Below are positions 55,551-64,000 of a stretch of DNA of 64,000 nt, in pieces (positions within the stretch are counted from its first letter, which is position 1; each line of letters opens with the position of its first letter). The stretch lies in contig OY727097.1 in NCBI GenBank assembly GCA_963402885.1, positions 5,456,001-5,520,000 on the forward strand. Reading direction: 5' to 3'. Made by a program: the position numbers and the translations under genes. A model generated the notes under the pieces. The model did not search any database, was not told the DNA's origin, and saw only the letters and a list, made by a program, of their open reading frames with translations. The stretch is from Antedon bifida. Its lineage: Eukaryota; Echinodermata; Crinoidea; Comatulida; Antedonidae.

Positions 55551-56246
55551 ATACATATGATTTGATATAAATAAAGGGAGAAAAAGGAACATTTTTAGTT
55601 GAATTTAGACAAAACAATGATAAAATCATTAAAATATGCCATGGTAAAAAACCAAGATTTCATTTGAGTTTTATTATATTATTCTAGAGATGCAATGATA
55701 CTACTAGACTTGGACCCAAGTCTGTAGTTACTGACTTGTTTATGTTAGTCCACCAGTCGGCGTTTCGATTTTTGTCTGAAAAGTTTACAATCTCAAGTAG
55801 TATACATATGAAACGCCATATGTGCCAAAATATTTATCTTTTTACTTATTATGACTTAAGTCAAAACTTACACTATGATACTCTTTGTAATATTGTTTCA
55901 AAAATGAGTTTACATTTTGAGAGTGCAATTTTAATTTTTGGATCAATCAAAATTATTCTACTGCAGTTATTGCAGTAACTACGTTTTTTTGCTGCAGTAA
56001 TGTATCATTTATGTTTAAAAAATGTACAAAAAAATGTTTAAAAAAACTTTATGAGGCGGCCACTGCAACTAACAGTATGTTAATCGCCTACAAACTTACT
56101 AAAGCATAAACAGGTTGAAGAGTAAACAAACTATTTACTGCAGTAAACAAACTATTTACTGCATTAAACAAACTATTTACTGCAGTAACTGCAGTAAACA
56201 AACTATTTACTGCAGTTACTGCAGTAGAATAATTTTGTCACGGTCC
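55551..56246. other. MRPL28 3' region and an AACAAACTATTTACTGCAGT minisatellite
   Basis: After the MRPL28 polyadenylation signal no coding exon is apparent. At about 56115-56230 the phrase AAACAAACTATTTACTGCAG is repeated four times with CAGTAACTGCAG linkers. The array ends just before the stop codon of the growth-factor gene on the other strand. Confidence 0.6.
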
Positions 56247-59019
56247 TTAATCTTCCGAACTGTTATCACTAGAGGATTGATCTTGATTATGACGAGTGAT
56301 TTTATATTTATGATTTTTTTTATTTGAACGAAACGATGCTTCGCCGATTTTTGAGATAATACTAACAGAATAGCTTGAAGAATATGGTTGGTTATTGTTA
56401 GGTATATTACCGAGCGGTGATTGGACAGACGGCATGTTGCGTAATTTTTGTGTTGAAACTTTCTCACAAGGTCGTTTCAGACACCGGCAGCACTCTGGGT
56501 AGAACGTCTTGTCTCGGTCACAAGGTGGGAATGACATGTTGTTGTCTTCTAATAATCTGGAGAAGAAAAATCTGCTGTATTAATATTCGGTTAATTGCTT
56601 AAATGTTAAAAATTAATATGCAACGATTCATAATAGGAATGACGTCATCGTTGCGCACAGTACGCTAAGGATCCCTTTTCATATCGTTTTATTGCAAATG
56701 GTGAAAGCTTAGCTATATAAGTGCGGTAGTCATCAAAGGCACTCATCCCAGTCGGTTCTTGTACGGTATCACGTCTAGCGACGTTAAACAGCCTGTAGTA
56801 TCACGTCTGCTGACGACAACAGGCCTGTACGATAAAGGAAAATGTACACAGACGAGCGGTAACGGTAAGCGGTCCCACATAGAATCTGTATCTTTCCTGA
56901 GCAGAAATCGCCCGTCAGCTCCGCGCGTGTGTGTAAATGGTCATAAGGAATAACATAGAATCTATATTTAATATCGTTACCTCTCGTCTGTGTAAATTGG
57001 CCTTTATGCTCATTGGTGAACTGAATTCACACAAATCACAATTATCGTATATTGTATTGCAATTCATTTACGACTTGACAAAAAAAACAACATTTCGAGT
57101 AAGTAATAGTTTTACTTCCAGGGGCGGTTACGGGATTTTTTTAAACGGGGGAGCCCTAACATAAATAATAATATTCTGTCAAAAATAGATATCAAAAGGG
57201 TCATAATTTCGTTTTATATGTCAAAATGAGGTGTCAACTTTTCTCACCTGCATTGCTCTTTGGGTAGCTTGATTAATCCTTTGGTAATCTTTACACACTG
57301 GTTGTTTCCAGACGGACATCCACACGCACATGAACTGCGGTCCTGCACGTACGGACTGGGGCATCTGGTGGCGCATTCACACATACACGTTGTTAAATTC
57401 CATATGTGAGTAGATAAACAAGCCATTGTTTTAGTACAGCTCGACTTTTGTACGCAAGAGCAGGTTTTGTGGTTGACTACGTTGCGTTGAACTGAATGAA
57501 CTACGGGCTGCCTTGCGTCAGTGTCGTACACCATAAACTAAAACAAACAACAGAGACTTAAGTCTGTCTACACTATCAAACTTCATGTGCCAAAAAAATG
57601 TGATGTGCCCATATATGGCAGTGCTATGCTTAAATATGGTATGGATATGACATCATCATGTCCATATACGGACACAAAGTTTGATAGTGTAGACAAGGCT
57701 TTACTATTGTTGGATATTTGTGATAACATTTATCATTAATACTAGACCTATGTTTTGATAGCTATCTTAACCACGCCAATTTCTAAAATTGATGCTAAAA
57801 TGTTACTACGCCTGCAGTGTTGTGCAATTAAATGTTATATAGGTGCCATACAGCGCCTAAAGCTCTGTATACACTATCAAACTTTATGTGACAAAAAAAA
57901 ATATGGTGTGCCCAATCTAGTTTGATAGTGTAGACAGAGCTTAATACAAGTGATCAGGTGCAAGTGTCGAGCGTCGTCGTGGACGCAATGCGTCTTTTCG
58001 CGCACTTTTGTCTAAATACCTGTTTCTTGACTAATTCTGTCTGGTTTGCTTTACACGTGAACCCGTCCGCGCAACAACCCGAATTCCGGCATCGGTTGAC
58101 TCGGATACATTCGGGATACAGTCGGAAGACCAATCCTTCAACAATGCCGATCTCTTTATACGCGTCTATGATCACAGATCGTGGCGTACCGCACATCACA
58201 TCCAGCGCTTGTTCAAGTAAAATTTCCCGATCTATTTATAAAATAAAATCAAGCATCACTGTAACTGTTACTTCACTGTACTGACAAGGAATCAAGACAT
58301 TCTGTAATCATTAAGAAAAACGCTAAAACTAGTTTAATCTCACTAAAGCTTGGTTCCCACTAGCGTCGCAATGTAACGTAACCTACGCAACGTAAGAAAA
58401 TGCCCTTCCAATAATAGTGTTTGCTCCCGCCTGCGTGAAATCAATCGATGTTTCCAGCACTGTTGCATCGTCGGTTCCCACTTGTGATTACGCAATACAG
58501 CACTTTGCGTCGTTGCGTTGTGTTCTAGTGGGAACCACGCTTTAAGCTACATGTAGGCTACATTCACACGAAAGACGGCGCCGTTTTATTAAATCGAGAA
58601 AGAATAGACAAGTGTAAAATGTACCGTAGCGTTAAAGCAAGGCAATTGACTGCACAGCATAGAGAGAAATTAACTTATTTCACTGTGGTTAAAGTAGTCA
58701 AAGGAAGGGCAGACAGACAGACTAACTGACCCTAACTCGGGCCCTAACTTACCAGTTTTCGTCTGTAATTCTAACGGCATGCTTCGCTGATCTTGACGTC
58801 CCTTTTGAACTCTTACGCCAGGTCTGGCTTGTGCGGCTTCTTGCGACCCCATGATCGCCTGCCATACATCTTCAATATTATTGTGTGGAAATATTGCTTC
58901 TAGGAATTCATCAGGTGTTTGTATTCTTCCATTTTGTGAAACCTTGTAAACAAACAAAAATATATATTTTATTTGGGCACAATGCCAAAGAAAGCGATTT
59001 TTGTATTCAGTCATAAGGC

Positions 59020-59050
<31 letters not shown>

Positions 59051-62000
59051 TTGAAAATTTTTTTTATGTTGAATCTTTTTCGAAGGTGGTTTTCCAAATG
59101 ATTTTGACCATAAAATATTACGATCATGTCATAAATAAGCAAAATCAAGGTTGAAAAATTGTATTAATGTCACTAGAAATCGCCTAAAATTATAATGTAA
59201 TATCGTGACACGGGGCGGTTTTACATGATATTTCTTGCTTATATGATAATATCTGTTCGGAATGTTATCATTAGCACAATCTTGCCAGGAGCAAGCAATA
59301 GGCATAGGCCTGAACAGAATTAACTGTTCTTGTATCCCCGATATTCATAAACAAAACGTGTCTTATAAGTGTGTCCCGAGAACAAGGAACAGGAGATGAA
59401 GAGCATTTAAAGGCCATCAACTTCACCTCTCATCCGAAAGACGGTTAAACCATTAAAACCTACAAGAAACACTAATCCGCTTTAGTAATCGAACATGACC
59501 ATGTAACAGCACAACCTGATAACGGATTAGATACTCATCATGCTAAGATTATGATAATCTGTCACATATATCAGGATTAAAAGATACTTATACTCTTATG
59601 GACATTATCCACAAAAGCATAATGATATTAAATAGCAGTAATTATCCTTGTAATTGAAAGCTTATCTTATTAGAAGTAATGAATTATACAGACGAGTATA
59701 AATGACAATGTTGAATTTAAAACTAGGACGATAAATAACATTTTGACAATCCCATCAGTTTAACGTATCTATGTATGCCGATCTTACTGTCTACACTACC
59801 AAACTTTACATGACAAAAAAATGTGATGTGCCCACAATAGACATGATGATGTCATATCACTACCATATTTAAGCATATCACTACCATATTTGGGCACATC
59901 ACATTTTTGTTTGATAGTGTAGACACAGAGCTTTATATTTAAGCTTGGTTCCTAATTTGACGCGACGAACGACAGGCGTAACGCAAGTGTGTTGACCAAT
60001 CACAAGCGACAGATCGGATGGTTCGTTGCGTCAAATTACTAGCGGCGCGCTTACGTCCTAATATAAGTGTGAACCCACCTTTAGAATTATGGGTCTTTCA
60101 CACCTGTTCCGGCACGGTTCCGGTCCGGCCCCGAAAAATCAAATCGAACGTCGATGTTTCGTTGTCACGGCGCTCCACGCGGCTATGCAATATCAATATG
60201 CGAGTAGCCGCGTGAAAACGAAACATCCCGCGCCGTACCGGAACCGTGCTGGAACAGGTGTGAAAGACCCTTTAGCTTGAGGAAACAAACATTTGTAAAT
60301 GACGAAAGAAATCTGAGATTGGCAACGTTATGTCAAATAAGCCTGTTAGCGTCGTTTTGTAATTCAACAGTCCCCAGTTTGTTGTCACCTGACATGATAC
60401 AGTAGCCAGTCTGTTGTTTCTAGACATGAAACAGCCCCCGGTTTGTTGCTGGACATGAAGCAGAATGGACTTGCGTCACAGTACACGTAAAACATATGTA
60501 CTAATACGGTATGAACTTAATCATGCTTACAATTTCGTCAGCAGACAATGATGATGATTTTAGCAGCCAGTGGTCAAAACTGATTGACTGGACATTTGGA
60601 TATTAAACGAGTAAAAGGTCAAAACGTGAAACGTCACTACCTCACCTGGTATAATTAATCTAATAATATGTGTGTTTCAAAGGAATAATGAAACTAATTC
60701 ATGAGATGAAATAATTCCACAGCGCTCCATGAGCGTATGGCGCTATATAAAACTCTATCGTTATTATCTTTATTAATTATAGGTTTTGCGTTAGATAATT
60801 GATCAGTGGATAATATCTAGAGAAGTGTTATCCAAATGAACCATAACAATATAACAAATAACTAAAACATAACTAAAAAGAAAATAGGTAAAACGACTGG
60901 TTTCTCTATTCTATTTTGTACAATATTGTCTTTGGTACAGATAATGTTAAATTAAACGCGAATATTTGTTATTTTATTTATGAAACGATTATGAATTGTA
61001 GGTAGGATTTCATTCAACTTCTAAATATGGTGACGTCATCACAAGATTCTATTGGCATAATTTAGAAAGGTTTTAGGCCTGATATGAATTGGTAAGAAGT
61101 TTATATTAAAAGACAGAGTATTGAAATGTTATGAATAAAGCTATTCTACCGCGAACGCGAATATTTCTTATTTCATTTATGAAACAAATGTGAATTGTCT
61201 ATAGGTTGGATTTCATCGAAATTCTCTAATATGGTGATGTCATCACAACATTATATTTTAATGACATAATTCAAAAAGTGTTTAGGCCTGATATGAATTG
61301 GCAAGTATAGGCCTATTATTAAAGACAGAGTATCAAAATGTTATGAATAAAGCTATTCTACCGATGAGAGCCCAGTTCAAGATTCAAGATTCAATTTTTA
61401 TTTGCCAATTAAATAATATGAGTACATTTTCAAATATTTAAAATTCTAAAATGTATATTAAAAAAATTATTAGTATATAAAAATATTTCAACCTACTTGA
61501 GATATATTATTTAAAAACAATCAATATTTAAAAACAGACATGAAATATCACAGGTATACAATAAACATTACTTTATACTGGTTCAAAATAATTAGTTAAA
61601 ATATGCAATAAAAACGGGCAAAAAATAAAAATGCTTAATTGATTCAATTGAGATTATTCAGCGTTATACAACCTGATCGCTTAAGGAACAAATATCATAG
61701 GCCTATTACCTGTTATATAAATCCCGAAACGTAATGTAGGCCGCTAAACCATCTACACAAAATAAAATGTCTTAGGATTTCCGATCCATGACATAACAAG
61801 ATTGACCTCCGGTACGTTGATCCAAATCCCGGTTGGAATCAAAAGTAAAAGTACCTTCTTCAATGTTTATGACATAGACCTAAATTCTGTTCTTGTAACT
61901 AAATATAGCATTACAATGGATATAGGCTTTTTAAAAACTATATAAAACATAATACATCAATAATGTAAGAAAGTTATGTTTGATGTGCCTAAATATGGTA

Positions 62001-62486
62001 GTGATATGGCCAAATATGGTATATGACATTATTTTGTCCATATATGGGTACATGGGTACACAATTTTTCTGTCACATAAAGTTTGATAGTGTAGACAGAG
62101 CTTTACAATTGCGGTCCTAAAAAACACAGAAAAGGCTAAATATACATTCGGCATAATCATCAAGTTCGCACCTCAATTATCAAGTTTGCTTGATTCTTAA
62201 TTCCGGATTCTTCAAAATTTATTTTGAAAAGAATGACATAAAGAGATTAAAGAATACACTCACGGTATAAAAGAAATATGAATACTCTATACACTGTGAA
62301 TATGGTTTCATCTATAATAAAACACAAAGAAATTCCATATGATCTTTAATTTGAGCGGTCTTTTTAATATGTTAAACATGTCTATTATTTACATATTTGA
62401 CCTACCTGTGCATTGTAATCCTGATTGGTTCCACTTGCAGGTGTTACCAGCTGAACGAACAACAAAATGGCGACTGTTGCAAACAT
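56247..62486 (-). CDS. VEGF/PDGF-family growth factor
   Basis: Five exons on the minus strand (62486-62406, 58942-58753, 58231-58020, 57537-57248, 56556-56247) total 1,083 bases and give 360 residues, with all phases consistent. Residues 1-19 are a signal peptide (MFATVAILLFVQLVTPASG). The cystine-knot domain starts at about residue 103: CGTPRSVIIDAYKE, then PECIRVNRCRNSGCC and GFTCKANQTE, and ends with NHKTCSCV in exon 4. The family signature P-x-C-V-x3-R-C-x-G-C-C is recognisable but has two extra residues before GCC. After it come cysteine-rich spacings (CMCECATRCP, CACGCP, CCRCLKRPC) like the VEGF-C/D tail, then a basic, Ser-rich C terminus. It should be a secreted ligand for a receptor tyrosine kinase. 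A TATATATA-like stretch near 62695 could be its promoter. Confidence 0.9.
57559..57702. mobile_element. TWA-type palindromic MITE with TTA duplications
   Basis: Starts AGTCTGTCTACACTATC after TTA and ends GATAGTGTAGACAAGGCT before TTA. It lies 21 bases from the growth-factor exon at 57537. Confidence 0.8.
57861..57941. mobile_element. Short TWA-type MITE with TAA duplications
   Basis: Starts AGCTCTGTATACACTATC and ends GATAGTGTAGACAGAGCT with TAA on both sides, but is only 81 bases long; the inner ATATTTGGGCA part is nearly absent. Confidence 0.8.
58347..58541. mobile_element. MITE with AAGCTTGGTTCCCAC ends
   Basis: Inverted ends AAGCTTGGTTCCCACTAG and CTAGTGGGAACCACGCTT surround an interior rich in CGTCGCAATG/ACGCAA words. 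This type of end is widespread in animal genomes. A related element with shorter similarity lies at about 59941-60083. Confidence 0.7.
59020..59052. repeat. (TA)n microsatellite
   Basis: A pure run of alternating T and A of about 28 bases. A similar shorter run is at about 35003-35022. Confidence 0.9.
59787..59932. mobile_element. TWA-type palindromic MITE with TTA duplications
   Basis: Starts CTGTCTACACTACCAAACTT after TTA, repeats CACTACCATATTT twice and ends GATAGTGTAGACACAGAGCT before TTA. Confidence 0.8.
59941..60083. mobile_element. Diverged relative of the AAGCTTGGTTCC MITE
   Basis: The left end reads AAGCTTGGTTCCTAATTTG, the right end GTGTGAACCCACCTTTA. The interior holds an inverted pair around GACGCGACGAAC and GTTCGTTGCGTC. 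Confidence 0.5.
60091..60270. mobile_element. MITE with long GGGTCTTTCACACCTG inverted ends
   Basis: The left end GGGTCTTTCACACCTGTTCC is mirrored by GGAACAGGTGTGAAAGACCC on the right, and the inverted repeat extends over about 40 bases, with a second inner inverted pair (CACGCGGCTA/TAGCCGCGTG). It is far more GC-rich than its surroundings. I see no clear target duplication. Confidence 0.75.
60957..61366. repeat. Tandem duplication, two units of about 200 bases
   Basis: Both units run from GCGAATATTT through ATGGTGACGTCATCAC or ATGGTGATGTCATCAC and GGCCTGATATGAATTGG to AATAAAGCTATTCTACCG. It lies in the first growth-factor intron. Confidence 0.85.
61977..62102. mobile_element. TWA-type MITE, left end missing
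   Basis: The inner part has AAATATGGTAGTGATATGGC and the right end is AAGTTTGATAGTGTAGACAG before AGCTTTA. Confidence 0.7.
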
Positions 62487-62576
62487 ATTTCTTGAAGTTA
62501 ATATCCACTTGTTATAACACCTTTTAACGATACAATTCAAAGTTAACTCAGCTGACTGAGTTTGTATCTGTACAAA

Positions 62577-62660
62577 TGAAGCGAAAAACTCGTGTACAAA
62601 TGAAGTGAAAACTCGTGTACAAATGAAGTGAAAACTCGTGTACAAATGAAGTGAAAAACT
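62577..62660. repeat. 24-base tandem repeat, four units, in the growth-factor leader
   Basis: The unit TGTACAAATGAAGTGAAAAC plus TCG occurs four times just upstream (in gene orientation) of the signal-peptide exon. It probably lies in the 5' UTR. An upstream in-frame ATG at 62684 exists, but the hydrophobic signal peptide starts at the ATG at 62486, which I prefer. Confidence 0.75.
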
Positions 62661-62699
62661 AGTATTTGAGAAGTTTTGATTCAATCGTCAGTATATATA

Positions 62700-64000
62700 A
62701 TTATAAGCAAGTTGATAACAGACTCGTGGTAATACTATTCTCTTGTATAATGTCATCGCCTCGGTAAACTTCGATCCTCTGGGAGAGAAGAGGCAACCTA
62801 CAAGCTAATAATACCTAAGCCACGCAATGCACACCGACATGCTTAGCACTTAAAACCAATAAGATATCGCTATAGAATGTTTTGGTTTTAGTTGAAATAT
62901 GCTAAAGCAATTATAAACAGCAATGCCAAGACTTGATCAGTCGGGATATTCGTTTTTGTGACATGGGAATAACCGAAAACATTAATATAAATCACAAACG
63001 TAGGAGTTTCGTTAAAATATGAGTCAGTCAGCCTACAATAAATTTTAGTTTACGATGAATTATTTTAAAATAATTTAACACTTTGATCGAATTGGCAAAG
63101 TTACAAAATTCGATCTAATCCGCCGCGGTCTGTTGGTCCCTATATTCACTTTTAAAACCTCGTTAACCGTGTTTCAGATTTCTTTACATATATCAACTTA
63201 TCTTTTGATTTATTAACATTTAAAAATGTACAAAAAATGTTTTGACTGGATAAAACAATTAAGCCCTTTAATCCCCTAAAACTTTCTTAACAAAAAAAAT
63301 CACGAACAATGATCAATATATGAATCTCCGAACTCCGACCGCCCAGAAAGGCCGAATCTCCCACTAGACCGAACGGATAGGGACTTCCCTATATATGTTT
63401 TAATGTTATAGTCAAATAATTTTGTTTTTGTCGTCTTTATTTTGCTTGTACTTACCTTTTTGATCCGAATTAGGCCTATAATAGTTGATTGTGTTCTAGA
63501 TGTACTCACAGGCTCCTCACACAGAGCGAGATATAACATACTGTATTATAGAAAACCTTCGACATGCTACAAAAACACCTAATCATCAACCATATCAATC
63601 TGTACAGTTACAATGATACATTCTAAATATTCAAAATTGACTAATTAGTTTTAGGATTAAACACGTTTATTCATATCATTTGAAAGAGATGATTTCAAAA
63701 ACATTCCAACGTTCATTCCGCGCGTCCTTTGCTCGAGAATTAGAATATAAACGATTTTTAATTACCATGCTATCTGTATAGCCATCTGCTTACGTGCTCT
63801 CCATCTCATTTAGTGTTTAACCCCCACACAATATACCCTTTGTCGCTGCTATTACAATCATTGTGTCGTCATTATAATTACAATTTATATCGTAACTATA
63901 AATATGAAACGTCTCTTGTGTGTAGGTCCCGGGAGGATTATGTTTTTTTTATACGTAGCATTAATTACAACATAATGGTACCTGAATCATCAAGGCGATC
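62700..64000. other. Upstream flank of the growth-factor gene; nothing further recognised
   Basis: AT-rich DNA with no exon, SINE or MITE I can name. The short open frame near 63300-63539 on the minus strand has no recognisable domain. Regulatory elements of the growth-factor gene would be expected here, but I cannot point to any. Confidence 0.4.

Noticed and set aside
55736-55978. 80-codon plus-strand open frame downstream of MRPL28
   Set aside because: No domain, AT-rich, and behind the MRPL28 polyadenylation signal. No support beyond its length.
56687-57000. A plus-strand promoter and gene (CTATATAAG near 56713)
   Set aside because: The TATA-like word is suggestive, but no open frame with homology follows, and the area is an intron of the growth-factor gene on the other strand.
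62385-62684. Longer N terminus of the growth factor starting at the ATG at 62684
   Set aside because: The frame is open but passes through a 24-base tandem repeat, and the hydrophobic signal peptide would then be internal. The ATG at 62486 is the better start.

Overview
The window looks like nuclear DNA of a marine invertebrate deuterostome. An echinoderm is the best guess, at low confidence. The genes are AT-rich and split by short introns with GT-AG borders. They include expanded B-box/filamin/NHL genes, TRPM8-channel-associated-factor (TCAF)-like genes, a long tetratricopeptide gene resembling vertebrate TTC6, a mitochondrial ribosomal protein gene (MRPL28) and a VEGF/PDGF-type growth factor. 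Small inverted-repeat transposons and tRNA-derived SINEs are common. No prokaryotic, plasmid or CRISPR feature is present.

Layout. 0.5-1.75 kb: a minus-strand LINE fragment (zinc knuckle plus endonuclease). 1.8-15 kb: four tandem plus-strand B-box/filamin/NHL genes; copies 2 and 4 are intact, copy 1 has a frameshifting deletion and copy 3 an early stop. 15.55-24.45 kb: minus-strand TPR exons of a TTC6-like gene, with no terminal exon in the window. 25.75-42.2 kb: five plus-strand TCAF-like genes and one gene relic. The largest predicts 1,889 residues with nine copies of the TCAF N-terminal domain and no M60 peptidase domain. The four small ones have one domain each, and two of those carry low-complexity tails (Gly-Ser-Ala or Ser-Pro-Lys-Ser repeats). 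42.96-50.57 kb: sixteen minus-strand exons of an acidic, disordered protein, probably the N-terminal half of the same TTC6-like gene. 51.57-55.55 kb: MRPL28 in eight exons on the plus strand, divergent from the TTC6-like start. 56.25-62.49 kb: a five-exon VEGF/PDGF-like gene on the minus strand. 62.7-64 kb: nothing recognisable.

If the two minus-strand halves are one gene, the TCAF-like cluster lies antisense inside an intron of about 18.5 kb. The NHL array would probably also lie in a 3' intron, because vertebrate TTC6 continues with more TPRs beyond the last exon seen. One reservation is that the exons flanking the large intron do not match in phase.

The points most worth following are the nine-repeat TCAF-like protein with a C-terminal CaaX box, the SPKS tail of one small TCAF-like gene whose seed seems visible in the 3' UTR of its sister, the nested arrangement, and a MITE family that often sits within tens of bases of splice sites.
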